38,744 bases of DNA from a virus: the IMG/VR virus record IMGVR_UViG_3300018422_000006, positions 1 to 38,744 of that record. The stretch is one strand, 5' to 3'. The stretch's first letter is position 1. Each line of letters opens with the position of its first letter. A model generated the notes under the pieces. That model was not told where the DNA came from. It worked only from the letters and a program-made list of their open reading frames with translations, and did not search any database. The translations under genes and the position numbers were made by a program. Below are positions 17,323-23,129 of the stretch, in pieces.

Positions 17323-17328
17323 ATTATA
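17323..17328 (-). promoter_or_regulatory. Late promoter -10 (extended, TATAAT)
   Basis: On the minus strand the sequence reads TGGTATAAT, a perfect -10 hexamer with the TGn extension. No -35 hexamer is found at 17 or 18 bases. Transcription would start near 17316, giving a 125-base leader before the small terminase gene. A dyad lies upstream (17351-17381) and another in the leader (17263-17290). An extended -10 without a -35, plus an upstream dyad near -50, is the layout of an activator-dependent promoter. This is inferred from sequence only. Confidence 0.55.
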
Positions 17329-17350
17329 CCAAAAGAATGGCATATATTTC

Positions 17351-17381
17351 CTTGGCAAAGTTTGGGGAGAAGATTGCCAAG
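17351..17381. promoter_or_regulatory. Inverted repeat upstream of the late promoter
   Basis: CTTGGCAA (17351-17358) and its complement TTGCCAAG (17374-17381) are perfect 8-bp arms 15 bases apart. Relative to the predicted start at 17316 the centre is near -50, where activators commonly bind. The phage-encoded NarL-type regulator is a candidate partner, but that link is a guess. Confidence 0.45.
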
Positions 17382-17550
17382 CTCGTCAGCTTTACCTCTT
17401 AGCCTGGCCGGTGTTGCCGTTCCATTCCTGAGCCAAGCGTAGGGCCAACGCACACTTTTTTAACCTTTGTGCGCTTGGTAACCTTGGCGACGATAGCAAC
17501 GAACGCACGAGCTTGACGGGCCATGGAATCAGTAGAAAAGTCCGGTCCTT

Positions 17551-18153
17551 GTGCCCCAGACCGACGAAGCCATAAAGAGAATTTCTGCCATTCTTGAACG
17601 CCTTAAGTTACCAAGTGAATTGGTTTGGACCGTACACAATCCACCGCCCCCATCACCTGGAATTTATGTTCTCTTAAACGGACCGGAAATTGTTTATGTC
17701 GGCCAGTCTTCCATTTGTTGCCATACCCGATTGCCGGACCACCGCGTAAGTGAGCTCAAGTTTGAAACCGCTGTTGTCTTTAGGATTCTATCCGCCCGCC
17801 GAGCCGAGATAGAGAACGCCTTAATAAAGGCCCTTCAACCGAGATACAACCGCGCCGGCAATCCGAGGACCTTCACTCAGGCCAAAGAACTGGACGCCTT
17901 GCCTCAGGCAATAGAGCAGGCCATTGACCGAGGAATGGACCGGACCGTTAGGGATTTCTTAAAGCACCATCGGAACCCTGACGATTTAGACTTAATCTGG
18001 ACCTTCCTTTGTGCTAACCGCCAATGCTTCCGAGAGCACATTCAAAGCTTCGGCTATACAAAGGAAGCGGCCGTTATCGTCTCTCAGGATATCGAAGCCG
18101 CCCTTTGGATCCGCTATTTTGATTTAATCGACGAGGACGCATCGGGCGAGTAG
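17551..18153 (+). CDS. GIY-YIG nuclease
   Basis: A 200-residue protein with a single GIY-YIG domain in residues about 35-100: GIYVLL (37-42), IVYVGQSS (47-54) with the YVG that forms the second strand, an Arg at about 60, a Glu at about 87 (RAEIENALI) and the closing PRYN. The C-terminal half is helical with no recognised DNA-binding finger. GTG start at 17551; no clear Shine-Dalgarno. It sits alone on the plus strand between the late promoter region and the accessory genes. It could be a homing or stand-alone endonuclease, or part of anti-host/defence functions. It does not contain an intron-like context. Confidence 0.85.
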   Translation: MPQTDEAIKRISAILERLKLPSELVWTVHNPPPPSPGIYVLLNGPEIVYVGQSSICCHTRLPDHRVSELKFETAVVFRILSARRAEIENALIKALQPRYNRAGNPRTFTQAKELDALPQAIEQAIDRGMDRTVRDFLKHHRNPDDLDLIWTFLCANRQCFREHIQSFGYTKEAAVIVSQDIEAALWIRYFDLIDEDASGE

Positions 18154-18163
18154 TCATCGTCTT

Positions 18164-18179
18164 TATTCCACGTGGAACT
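18164..18179. promoter_or_regulatory. parS-like palindrome
   Basis: The 16 bases TATTCCACGTGGAACT contain the perfect 12-bp palindrome TTCCACGTGGAA. They match the commonly cited bacterial parS TGTTCCACGTGGAACA at 14 of 16 positions. The site sits in the 28-base gap between the GIY-YIG gene stop and the convergent small gene. I found no second copy. Host ParB or the phage ParB-like protein could bind it; this is inference. Confidence 0.5.
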
Positions 18180-18181
18180 TT

Positions 18182-18454
18182 CTATGAGCCCCTAACGTGT
18201 TTGATCACGTCCTCGACTCGCATGCAGTTCTCGCCATACGCGCGGATCTTGATTCCAGGCAGAATGTTAATCGTCAGTAGCCCAGTCCTACCGATAGCAG
18301 TGACGAATCCCGCGACCGCCGTACCGTCGACTGTTCGACCGAAAGCACAATCGCCGCGCTCGACCGGTCGACCATCGCGGTATCGTGACCGCACGCTGCC
18401 GCTGATTGGTCGGCCAAGCTTGGTTGCGGAATGCTGATTAGGATTAGCTTTCAT
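18182..18454 (-). CDS. Small protein of unknown function
   Basis: A 90-residue open frame. The sequence contains an SGSVRSRYRDGRPVERGD stretch followed by a beta-rich segment (VAGFVTAIGRTGLLTINILPGIKIRAYG), which looks like a small SH3-like or OB-like barrel. Its start at 18454 lies only 26 bases from the start of the divergent acb2-like gene, leaving no room for separate promoters in between. It may therefore be expressed from further inside the neighbour or be spurious. No family is recognised. Confidence 0.5.
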   Translation of the reverse strand: MKANPNQHSATKLGRPISGSVRSRYRDGRPVERGDCAFGRTVDGTAVAGFVTAIGRTGLLTINILPGIKIRAYGENCMRVEDVIKHVRGS

Positions 18455-18480
18455 TACCCCAGACGTGGTAGTCAGCGGGG

Positions 18481-18732
18481 ATGAGTGACGCAGAGCTCGT
18501 AAGAAGGTTTACCTACCACGCCCCAACCCCAGAACAGGCGGATAAGTACGCGCGTATCCGGGAAACGGCATTGAGCCTCGCCAGGATGATCGTTGAGCTG
18601 GCTCCCAACAACAGGGAAAGGTTGACGGCGGTCAGCTACCTTGACGCGGTGGTGATGAACGCCAACGCATCGATCGCCCGGGGACCAGAGCCTCCTCTTG
18701 TCAAAACCCAGGCGGCGCCGGCCACAACCTAA
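18481..18732 (+). CDS. acb2: Acb2-like cyclic-nucleotide sponge (anti-CBASS type)
   Basis: An 83-residue helical protein. The sequence MSDAELVRRFTYHAPTPEQ...KYARIRETALSLARMIVELAPNNRERLTAVSYLDAVVMNANASIAR follows the Acb2 pattern: FxYHxPxPxQxxRY near the N-terminus, a long helix with xxAxxLAxxIxELxPxSRExxxA, and a C-terminal xAVMxANAAIAR motif. Known family members are small phage proteins that bind signalling nucleotides made by CBASS or Thoeris defence and so blunt the response. The extra C-terminal tail (GPEPPLVKTQAAPATT) is disordered. Its stop is directly followed by the ATG of the coiled-coil gene, so the two are coupled. The symbol is by family resemblance. Confidence 0.82.
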   Translation: MSDAELVRRFTYHAPTPEQADKYARIRETALSLARMIVELAPNNRERLTAVSYLDAVVMNANASIARGPEPPLVKTQAAPATT

Positions 18733-19203
18733 ATGAAAATCCTAGTGGAGTGCTCATTGTCGGAATGGAACAGCTTCAAGTCTCTGTTCGATTCCGCAAC
18801 CAAAGACGACTTGAAAGAAAGCCAACACAAAATCATGGACGCTATCCAATTATACTCCGCGCGCGTGCGCGCCTACCAAACGGCCACCCAAGCCGCCATC
18901 GCCAGCCTCACCGTCGACCAGGCGGAAGCCTCCACGGCGATCGAGGGGATCGCTGAAGACATTGCCGAGCTGAAGGCGATCATCGAGCGGATCCAGAGCT
19001 CGCCCGGCACGCTCTCCCCTGAAGATCAAGCTGCCCTCGATGACGGCGAAGCTCTCATCGCGAGCTCGACGGCGAATATCGAAGCGGTCGCCGCAGTGAT
19101 GAAGGCAGGAGCCGAACGGCTCAAGGCCATCGATGCAGCGACACCCAGGCCGTTGCCTCCGACCCCGCCCGAGGAAGAGCAACCTGAGGAAGTCGCGGTT
19201 TAA
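18733..19203 (+). CDS. Coiled-coil protein co-transcribed with the Acb2-like gene
   Basis: A 156-residue protein, almost entirely helical. It starts at the base after the Acb2-like stop. The first 20 residues resemble a short beta segment (MKILVECSLSEWNSFKSLFDS); residues about 25-130 are coiled coil with Ala/Ile/Glu heptads; the C-terminus is Pro/Glu-rich (PLPPTPPEEEQPEEVAV) and disordered. No family is recognised. The tight coupling suggests a related job, perhaps in counter-defence, but there is no direct evidence. Confidence 0.8.
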   Translation: MKILVECSLSEWNSFKSLFDSATKDDLKESQHKIMDAIQLYSARVRAYQTATQAAIASLTVDQAEASTAIEGIAEDIAELKAIIERIQSSPGTLSPEDQAALDDGEALIASSTANIEAVAAVMKAGAERLKAIDAATPRPLPPTPPEEEQPEEVAV

Positions 19204-19463
19204 AACACTCCTCCCTGCACCGGGGTATCTGGCTTCTCCCCTTGGGCTGGATACCCCGTCTTCTTTTTCGGGGAGATTGTCCCGACGTCGGGACAACCCC
19301 CTTCGCACAGGCTCTGCTCGTCATCATCGACGGGCTTAATCCCCCAGACCTCATCGCACGTCACCACTTCTAACCGAGGAATGACTCCAATCGTCGCTTC
19401 GTGCACGATAATCTCCCCGTGGAATAAGACAGAGCCGTCGATGCCGTAGATGGTTCCCTTCAT
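19200..19463 (-). CDS. Small protein, uncertain
   Basis: An 87-residue open frame. The first 45 residues (KGTIYGIDGSVLFHGEIIVHEATIGVIPRLEVVTCDEVWG) look like a real small beta protein, and the ATG at 19463 overlaps the upstream TGA as ATGA. The C-terminal half is low-quality Pro/Gly/Lys sequence because it runs through the plus-strand terminator and the 20-bp palindrome at 19277-19296. It may be genuine with a DNA-constrained tail. No family is recognised. Confidence 0.5.
   Translation of the reverse strand: MKGTIYGIDGSVLFHGEIIVHEATIGVIPRLEVVTCDEVWGIKPVDDDEQSLCEGGCPDVGTISPKKKTGYPAQGEKPDTPVQGGVF
19221..19268 (+). terminator. Rho-independent terminator after the Acb2-like operon
   Basis: A 9-bp stem (CGGGGTATC at 19221-19229 with GATACCCCG at 19250-19258) encloses 20 bases and is followed on the plus strand by TCTTCTTTTT. 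It lies 18 bases after the coiled-coil gene stop. It overlaps the 3' end of the minus-strand reading frame at 19200-19463. Confidence 0.7.
19277..19296. repeat. 20-bp perfect palindrome, copy 1
   Basis: TTGTCCCGACGTCGGGACAA is a perfect palindrome and is repeated exactly at 28464-28483. This copy lies just beyond the terminator of the Acb2-like operon and inside the small minus-strand frame. An operator role is likely because the two copies fall in different reading frames. Confidence 0.85.
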
Positions 19464-19900
19464 TTGTCGGAGGTCACTGTGATGCCCTTTGGGAAAGGAG
19501 GCCGGTTCGGTGGGGACCCCGAGTGGGAAATGTGAACGTAGCGGTTAGCACCAAAATGAACCGTCGTGCTGGCGTCATCGAAGATCGTACAGAGCGGATG
19601 CTCATTGCTGATAATCCGCAGCGCCTTTTCGATGTTATCCAGCTCCAGGCTTAGCTCTGGCGTGAAGGGAAAATTCTCCTTGGCCACGACCTCGAGATAG
19701 CGGGTCACGAGGACCTGCTGGACGTAGTAGGCTATTCGGTCGCCGTACTCTGTTATCTGATCTGGGTCCATCAATAGGAAAGTCTTAGTGAAGGATGGAC
19801 CCAAACGGGTAACGGTTACCAGTATCGGCTTCCCGCATTCTTGGGCCCAGGCACGTCGGTGGGACTCTGGTAAAGAGACCAGATGAGCGCGCCAACCCAT
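19460..19900 (-). CDS. Hypothetical protein downstream of the immunity gene
   Basis: A protein of about 146 residues if the ATG at 19900 is used, which overlaps the end of the immunity gene by 85 bases; the next ATG at 19771 would avoid overlap but remove a good beta-type segment (PILVTVTRLGPSFTKTFLL). The frame continues to 20026, but that part lies fully within the immunity gene. The C-terminal half is acidic and helical (LSLELDNIEKALRIISNEH) followed by HFGANRYVHISHSG. No family is recognised. Its stop overlaps the next ATG as ATGA. Confidence 0.5.
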   Translation of the reverse strand: MGWRAHLVSLPESHRRAWAQECGKPILVTVTRLGPSFTKTFLLMDPDQITEYGDRIAYYVQQVLVTRYLEVVAKENFPFTPELSLELDNIEKALRIISNEHPLCTIFDDASTTVHFGANRYVHISHSGSPPNRPPFPKGITVTSDK

Positions 19901-20352
19901 CCTATGAGCGTCCAACCAAAAAAGAAATTTAGGATCACCACACCCACAACGTTTCGATGTTTTCGCAATACCGCCAGAATGGTGGGAAGGAAGTAGAGCC
20001 CTATCAGCATGAGGGTCAGAACACATATGGCCATAAGCGCTGCATACGAGCCTGCGACTTCTCGAATCTTAATTGGACCGTAAAGAAACAGCGTAATGAG
20101 GCCGCCGAATATCAGCAGGATGGTGCCAATCCAAAAGTATGGCTTGAGCGAGGAAGATGGCCTCCGAATTGGGCCGAAGCCAGACGGGCGGGAACTTGAG
20201 GTGACCGCAGGAGGAAGAATGGGTGGAAACTCGAGGTCTTGGCTGCAGTGGGGGCAAACAGCCAGCGTCCCACTCAGTTGATGGGGATATTCAATAGGGC
20301 CCTTACATAAAGGACACTCATAGCGAAGAAATGCCGGGATTATGGGATTCAC
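19816..20352 (-). CDS. imm: Superinfection immunity protein, Imm type, with zinc ribbon
   Basis: A 178-residue membrane protein. Residues about 10-42 form a zinc ribbon (YECPLCKGPIEYPHQ...AVCPHCSQDLEF). Residues about 70-165 carry three hydrophobic segments, ending in LYFLPTILAVLRKHRNV and FFFGWTLIGWVGALIWSLY, which match the Imm_superinfect family (T4 Imm-like). Those proteins sit in the inner membrane and block DNA entry by related phages. GTG start at 20352. The zinc ribbon in front of the Imm domain is an added module compared with T4 Imm. Symbol given by family. Confidence 0.85.
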   Translation of the reverse strand: MNPIIPAFLRYECPLCKGPIEYPHQLSGTLAVCPHCSQDLEFPPILPPAVTSSSRPSGFGPIRRPSSSLKPYFWIGTILLIFGGLITLFLYGPIKIREVAGSYAALMAICVLTLMLIGLYFLPTILAVLRKHRNVVGVVILNFFFGWTLIGWVGALIWSLYQSPTDVPGPKNAGSRYW

Positions 20353-20357
20353 GGCTC

Positions 20358-20386
20358 ATTACATCGGCAACTTCCTTGCGAGTCCA
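20358..20386 (-). promoter_or_regulatory. Putative promoter of the immunity gene
   Basis: On the minus strand TGGACT (20381-20386) and TGTAAT (20358-20363) are 17 bases apart, matching -35 at 4 of 6 and -10 at 5 of 6. The predicted start falls at or within a base or two of the GTG, so the mRNA would be leaderless. An operator-like 15-mer lies just upstream at 20400-20414. Confidence 0.45.
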
Positions 20387-20399
20387 AAGTCATTTCCAT

Positions 20400-20414
20400 C
20401 TGGTAACGTTTCCA
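20400..20414. promoter_or_regulatory. Operator-like site shared with the ParB-like gene
   Basis: The 15 bases CTGGTAACGTTTCCA are the exact complement of TGGAAACGTTACCAG at 23643-23657. The site lies near -55 relative to the predicted immunity promoter. The same core GGAAACGTTNCC occurs three times at 42-bp spacing inside the ParB-like gene. Confidence 0.6.
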
Positions 20415-20427
20415 GTGGGGGCGGCGC

Positions 20428-20468
20428 GGGACCGAGTCGATTACCCGACGAGTGATCGACTCGGTCCC
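20428..20468 (+). terminator. Strong hairpin with T-tract between integrase and immunity genes
   Basis: A perfect 14-bp stem (GGGACCGAGTCGAT at 20428-20441 with its complement at 20455-20468) has a 13-base loop and is followed on the plus strand by TCTTTT. Only minus-strand genes surround it, so as a plus-strand terminator it would stop antisense transcription. As a minus-strand RNA hairpin it lacks a U-tract. Confidence 0.6.
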
Positions 20469-20480
20469 TCTTTTGGTGGG

Positions 20481-20507
20481 TGTCTGCGGGTTGCTATCCC
20501 GCAGACA
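20481..20507. other. Second perfect hairpin downstream of the integrase
   Basis: TGTCTGCGGG (20481-20490) and CCCGCAGACA (20498-20507) form a perfect 10-bp stem with a 7-base loop. It is 13 bases after the integrase stop on the minus strand, without a U-tract. It could stabilise the integrase mRNA end or be a protein-binding site. Confidence 0.6.
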
Positions 20508-20519
20508 TGAGTAAATCAC

Positions 20520-21518
20520 TTAGGTTTTGAATTCCAGCGCAAGTAGCTTGCAGACTTGGCCTTGCATCGGAAAAATCTCAAACCACGTTTTCGCGTGTTC
20601 CGCCGTCGCTCCGACGATTTCCAAGTACTCCGCTTCCAAAACGCGTGGGCTGTTGCCGGCCTCCCGGCTGACCAAACCGAGGTCGTTGCTGACGATCGCG
20701 TGATAGGTGCTGCCTGAGTTTCTCAGTGCGTTGCGTTTCCACTTAAGGCCTACCGATGCGGCGAGACGGCGCAATTCTCGGTGGATATTGCTGGAAGTAA
20801 CGATCCTTCCCGAGAGTTTTCCGTAGGGCCGGATCCATTCGATCAGATTCATTGGCATGACGATCTTGCGAACGCGTCGGGTCTTGGCTTGCTTACGGCG
20901 GATGACGATAGTGCCTTCGTCGAAACGAACTTGCTCCCAATCCAATTGGAGGAGCTCGGAGGTGCGCACCTTGGCAAAAGCGCCGATGGCCAGATAGGGG
21001 ACCAGCCGGGGCCAGTCCGATGATGCCTTGACCAACAACTCACGCATTTGGTCAGGCTTCCAAATTTCATTGTCCGATTGCTCGACGATCGATTTGCTGA
21101 TGATGAACTCGGCCTTGGTGTAATGCTTCACGCGGCGGCACCAAGTGAGGAAGTTCATGACGGCGTTGTGGTAATTGTTGCGCGTCCTGTTGCTCCACTC
21201 CAATTGCCCGAGCCAGATGTCGACCTGCGGGACAGTCAGCGCATCGATGCGACAGGTGAAGGCGGCCCGGAAAGGTTTCAATCGTGACGCCAAATCGTGG
21301 TGATGGCGCTCGCCCACTCCCCGTCTTTTTTCCCAAATGAGAAACTCTGAAACCGCGGCATCGACAGTCGGCACGTTCTGAAGGTGCATGGCCACAGCTT
21401 GGTGGGCTGCTGCCTCGAGCAGCACAAGGTCTCCTTTCACAATTCCGTACAGTCTGGAAAAGACATAGATCGCGACTTCCGCCGAGACGCCCGCGGGTAA
21501 ATCAGTGACGTGATTCAC
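20520..21518 (-). CDS. Tyrosine recombinase, second of a tandem pair
   Basis: A 332-residue tyrosine-family recombinase. The catalytic set is visible: Arg185 (AFAKVRTSELL), Lys212 (KQAKTRRVR), the second box ALRNS with Arg266 (usually LRHS), AGNS near 287-290, and the nucleophile Tyr298 (LEAEYLEIV). The N-terminal 130 residues form a SAM-like core-binding domain. GTG start at 21518, 29 bases after the first recombinase ends. The unusual Asn replacing the second-box His and the GNS replacing GHS follow the same style as the neighbour, suggesting duplication within a lineage followed by divergence. Which of the two acts on attP is unknown. Confidence 0.88.
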   Translation of the reverse strand: MNHVTDLPAGVSAEVAIYVFSRLYGIVKGDLVLLEAAAHQAVAMHLQNVPTVDAAVSEFLIWEKRRGVGERHHHDLASRLKPFRAAFTCRIDALTVPQVDIWLGQLEWSNRTRNNYHNAVMNFLTWCRRVKHYTKAEFIISKSIVEQSDNEIWKPDQMRELLVKASSDWPRLVPYLAIGAFAKVRTSELLQLDWEQVRFDEGTIVIRRKQAKTRRVRKIVMPMNLIEWIRPYGKLSGRIVTSSNIHRELRRLAASVGLKWKRNALRNSGSTYHAIVSNDLGLVSREAGNSPRVLEAEYLEIVGATAEHAKTWFEIFPMQGQVCKLLALEFKT

Positions 21519-21547
21519 GCCGCCGTTTTATTCGCGGGGCAAAACTT

Positions 21548-22438
21548 CTACAAGAGGAACCCTTGCAAACTTTCGGGAGCATAAGTTTTGCATGGGGAAT
21601 TTTTCAAATCTTTCGGAAAGATCGACCAGAAAACCGATGCGCGCTCTCGAGGAACCAATTCTCGATAGTGACGCAAAAGAATTCCAGCACTGTTCCCGAG
21701 CTCATGCGCGATCTTTCCCGCGTCCTGCCACTCGGCCAGCCAATAACTCGCGCACGTGTGGCGCAAGATGTCCTGCGGCCATTTGCGCAGTCGAAGGTAC
21801 TCTCGGAGCCGTCTGAGAAAGCGTCGCCGACGTTGATGCTTCATCGGCAATGCCCCTGCGAGTTCTTTGGCGTGCCGAAGCCAGGCGATGGCGCTGGGCA
21901 TCGGTTTCACGATTCGTCGTTGCCGTACCTTCGAGACGACCGCATCGATGCGAATGAACCCATTTACTAAATCGATGTCGGCCCACGTGATCTGCTCGCT
22001 CTCTTCTGGCCGCAATCCGCACAGCAGTCCAAGCACGATGATCCCAAGCGCATCAGGCCGATGGCGGCGGGTCCAAACCAGGATTCTCATGCACTGGCGC
22101 ACGGTGAAGATCTGAGGCGAGCGGTGATCGATCCGAGGTCTCTCCAGGAACTCACATGGATTTTCCTGAATCCATTTATGCCGACGGCAATGAGTGAACA
22201 GTGCAGAGAGCCTACCGATGTTACTTCGCTGGGTCGTGGGCTTCTCGCGCCTGGCAACGAACCAATTCTCGACGACGAACAGATCGATGCTTGCGACTGG
22301 ATCAGACTCACGACCACGGATGAAGAGTGTTAGATACTGCCGCAACCCGCGAATGTAATTCACTCGATAGTTTGCACGCTCTTTTGAGGCAAGAACGGAA
22401 GAGACAGCTTCGCCGAGGGTGACCATCGAAGTATGCAT
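21548..22438 (-). CDS. int: Tyrosine recombinase (integrase), first of a tandem pair
   Basis: A 296-residue recombinase. Catalytic residues are Arg143 (CGLRPEES), Lys170 (VSKVRQRR), Arg226 in ILRHTCASYWL, Asn249 in LGNS where His is usual, and Tyr258 in LLRHYRELV. The C-terminal sequence HYRELVPRERASVFWSIFP matches the ending style of many integrases from Verrucomicrobia and Planctomycetes. It starts 64 bases from the tRNA-Ala fragment at 22502-22539 and reads in the same direction, the usual arrangement of int next to attP. The HxxR histidine position appears changed (DILR). Likely the main integrase. Confidence 0.9.
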   Translation of the reverse strand: MHTSMVTLGEAVSSVLASKERANYRVNYIRGLRQYLTLFIRGRESDPVASIDLFVVENWFVARREKPTTQRSNIGRLSALFTHCRRHKWIQENPCEFLERPRIDHRSPQIFTVRQCMRILVWTRRHRPDALGIIVLGLLCGLRPEESEQITWADIDLVNGFIRIDAVVSKVRQRRIVKPMPSAIAWLRHAKELAGALPMKHQRRRRFLRRLREYLRLRKWPQDILRHTCASYWLAEWQDAGKIAHELGNSAGILLRHYRELVPRERASVFWSIFPKDLKNSPCKTYAPESLQGFLL

Positions 22439-22501
22439 CGGCGCTTAACGAGATCGACTTTAGAAGGGGAACTTGTTAGGGTTGTGGGGTTCCGGCAGGT
22501 G

Positions 22502-22539
22502 ATGCCATTGTGGTGCTCTACCAACTGAGCTACGACCCC
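22502..22539 (-). other. tRNA-Ala (GGC) 5' half, putative attP core
   Basis: On the minus strand the sequence reads GGGGTCG-TA-GCTC-AGTTGGTA-GAGC-A-CCACA-ATGGCAT, the acceptor, D-arm and anticodon loop with GGC anticodon of a tRNA-Ala. After position 38 it changes to CACCTGCCGG and has no anticodon 3' stem or T-arm, so it is not a working tRNA. It lies right upstream of the integrase gene. The fragment probably is the identity block where the phage inserts into a host tRNA-Ala(GGC) gene. It is the 5' half of the gene, whereas most attP sites keep a 3' part. Confidence 0.75.
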
Positions 22540-22581
22540 ATCCAGCAAACGCCGGACTTTAGCCGTGCATCCCTCAGAGGG

Positions 22582-22857
22582 TCAAGCGGCAACAAGGGCA
22601 TTGTGACTCGCGGGGGCCAGGGGCAATTTAAAAGACGAGTCTAGTTCCTTTCTTCTCTTGGCTTCGAGCTCCTTAATTCTGGCTGCAAGGCCAGCAAGAA
22701 TAACAGGACGAACAAACTCCGTTTGGTCATAGCCGAGCCTTTCAGACGCCCTTCTAAGGTCGTGAACGACTTTAGCGGGCAAACGAAAGCACACAGCAAT
22801 TTCAGGCTCGGACGGAGCCTCCGATCGGGGACTGGGGATTGCTTTTTTCATGCGCAT
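22582..22857 (-). CDS. Ribbon-helix-helix-type regulator
   Basis: A 91-residue protein. Residues about 19-60 (EIAVCFRLPAKVVHDLRRASERLGYDQTEFVRPVILAGLAA) fit the RHH pattern: a short beta strand, a helix with KVVHDLRRA, a turn, and a second helix with DQTEFVRPVILAG. It is flanked by a Pro/Ser-rich N-terminus and a Lys-rich C-terminus (KELEAKRRKELDSS). It is divergent from the gene at 22935 with a 77-base shared promoter/operator region, the layout of a phage genetic switch. It could be the lysogeny repressor, but RHH proteins also serve other roles. Confidence 0.75.
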   Translation of the reverse strand: MRMKKAIPSPRSEAPSEPEIAVCFRLPAKVVHDLRRASERLGYDQTEFVRPVILAGLAARIKELEAKRRKELDSSFKLPLAPASHNALVAA

Positions 22858-22934
22858 TTTTCCAATGCTGGCAATCCACTAGTGTAGTTTTGTCATACAA
22901 GCAAGAAATATGTGTTGCATCCACGTCATAACGT
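22858..22934. promoter_or_regulatory. Divergent control region with GTCATA operator repeats
   Basis: Between the two divergent genes is the dyad GTCATA-ACG-TATGAC (22925-22939) and a half site TGTCATA (22891-22897) about 34 bases away. The region is AT-rich compared with its neighbours. I could not fix clear -10/-35 pairs. The dyad overlaps the start of the plus-strand gene, so binding would block its expression. Confidence 0.5.
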
Positions 22935-23129
22935 ATGACATTAATACGTTCCATGAGCCACAAGATGGAACGCGGCCGTAAGAATCGGACTGCCAGGGTA
23001 AACTTCAGACTTACCGCAAAGGACTTCGATCGACTAAAGGAGACCGCGTGGAGGAACCGAAAAACAGTTTCGGATTTTGCACGCGGTCAAATCCTCGAAG
23101 CGCTTTCATCCAAACGTAAAGCAGCATGA
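22935..23129 (+). CDS. Small basic ribbon-helix-helix-like protein
   Basis: A 64-residue protein. The part ARVNFRLTAKDFDRLKETAWRNRKTVSDFARGQILEAL has the RHH pattern of strand, helix and helix, with many basic residues (RGRKNRTARV near the N-terminus). ATG start at 22935 lies in the operator dyad; a later ATG at 22953 is possible. The stop overlaps the ParB-like start as ATGA. It is the first gene of the plus-strand early operon and likely binds DNA, perhaps as a Cro-like regulator or a replication accessory. Confidence 0.75.
   Translation: MTLIRSMSHKMERGRKNRTARVNFRLTAKDFDRLKETAWRNRKTVSDFARGQILEALSSKRKAA

Noticed and set aside
19460-20026. Using the full 188-residue frame for the gene downstream of imm
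   Set aside because: The first 42 codons lie completely inside the Imm coding region and encode Cys/His/Pro-rich sequence without homology pattern; a shorter start is preferred.
22480-22540. A functional tRNA gene
   Set aside because: The 5' half fits tRNA-Ala(GGC), but the anticodon 3' stem, variable loop, T-arm and acceptor 3' strand are absent; better explained as attP identity.
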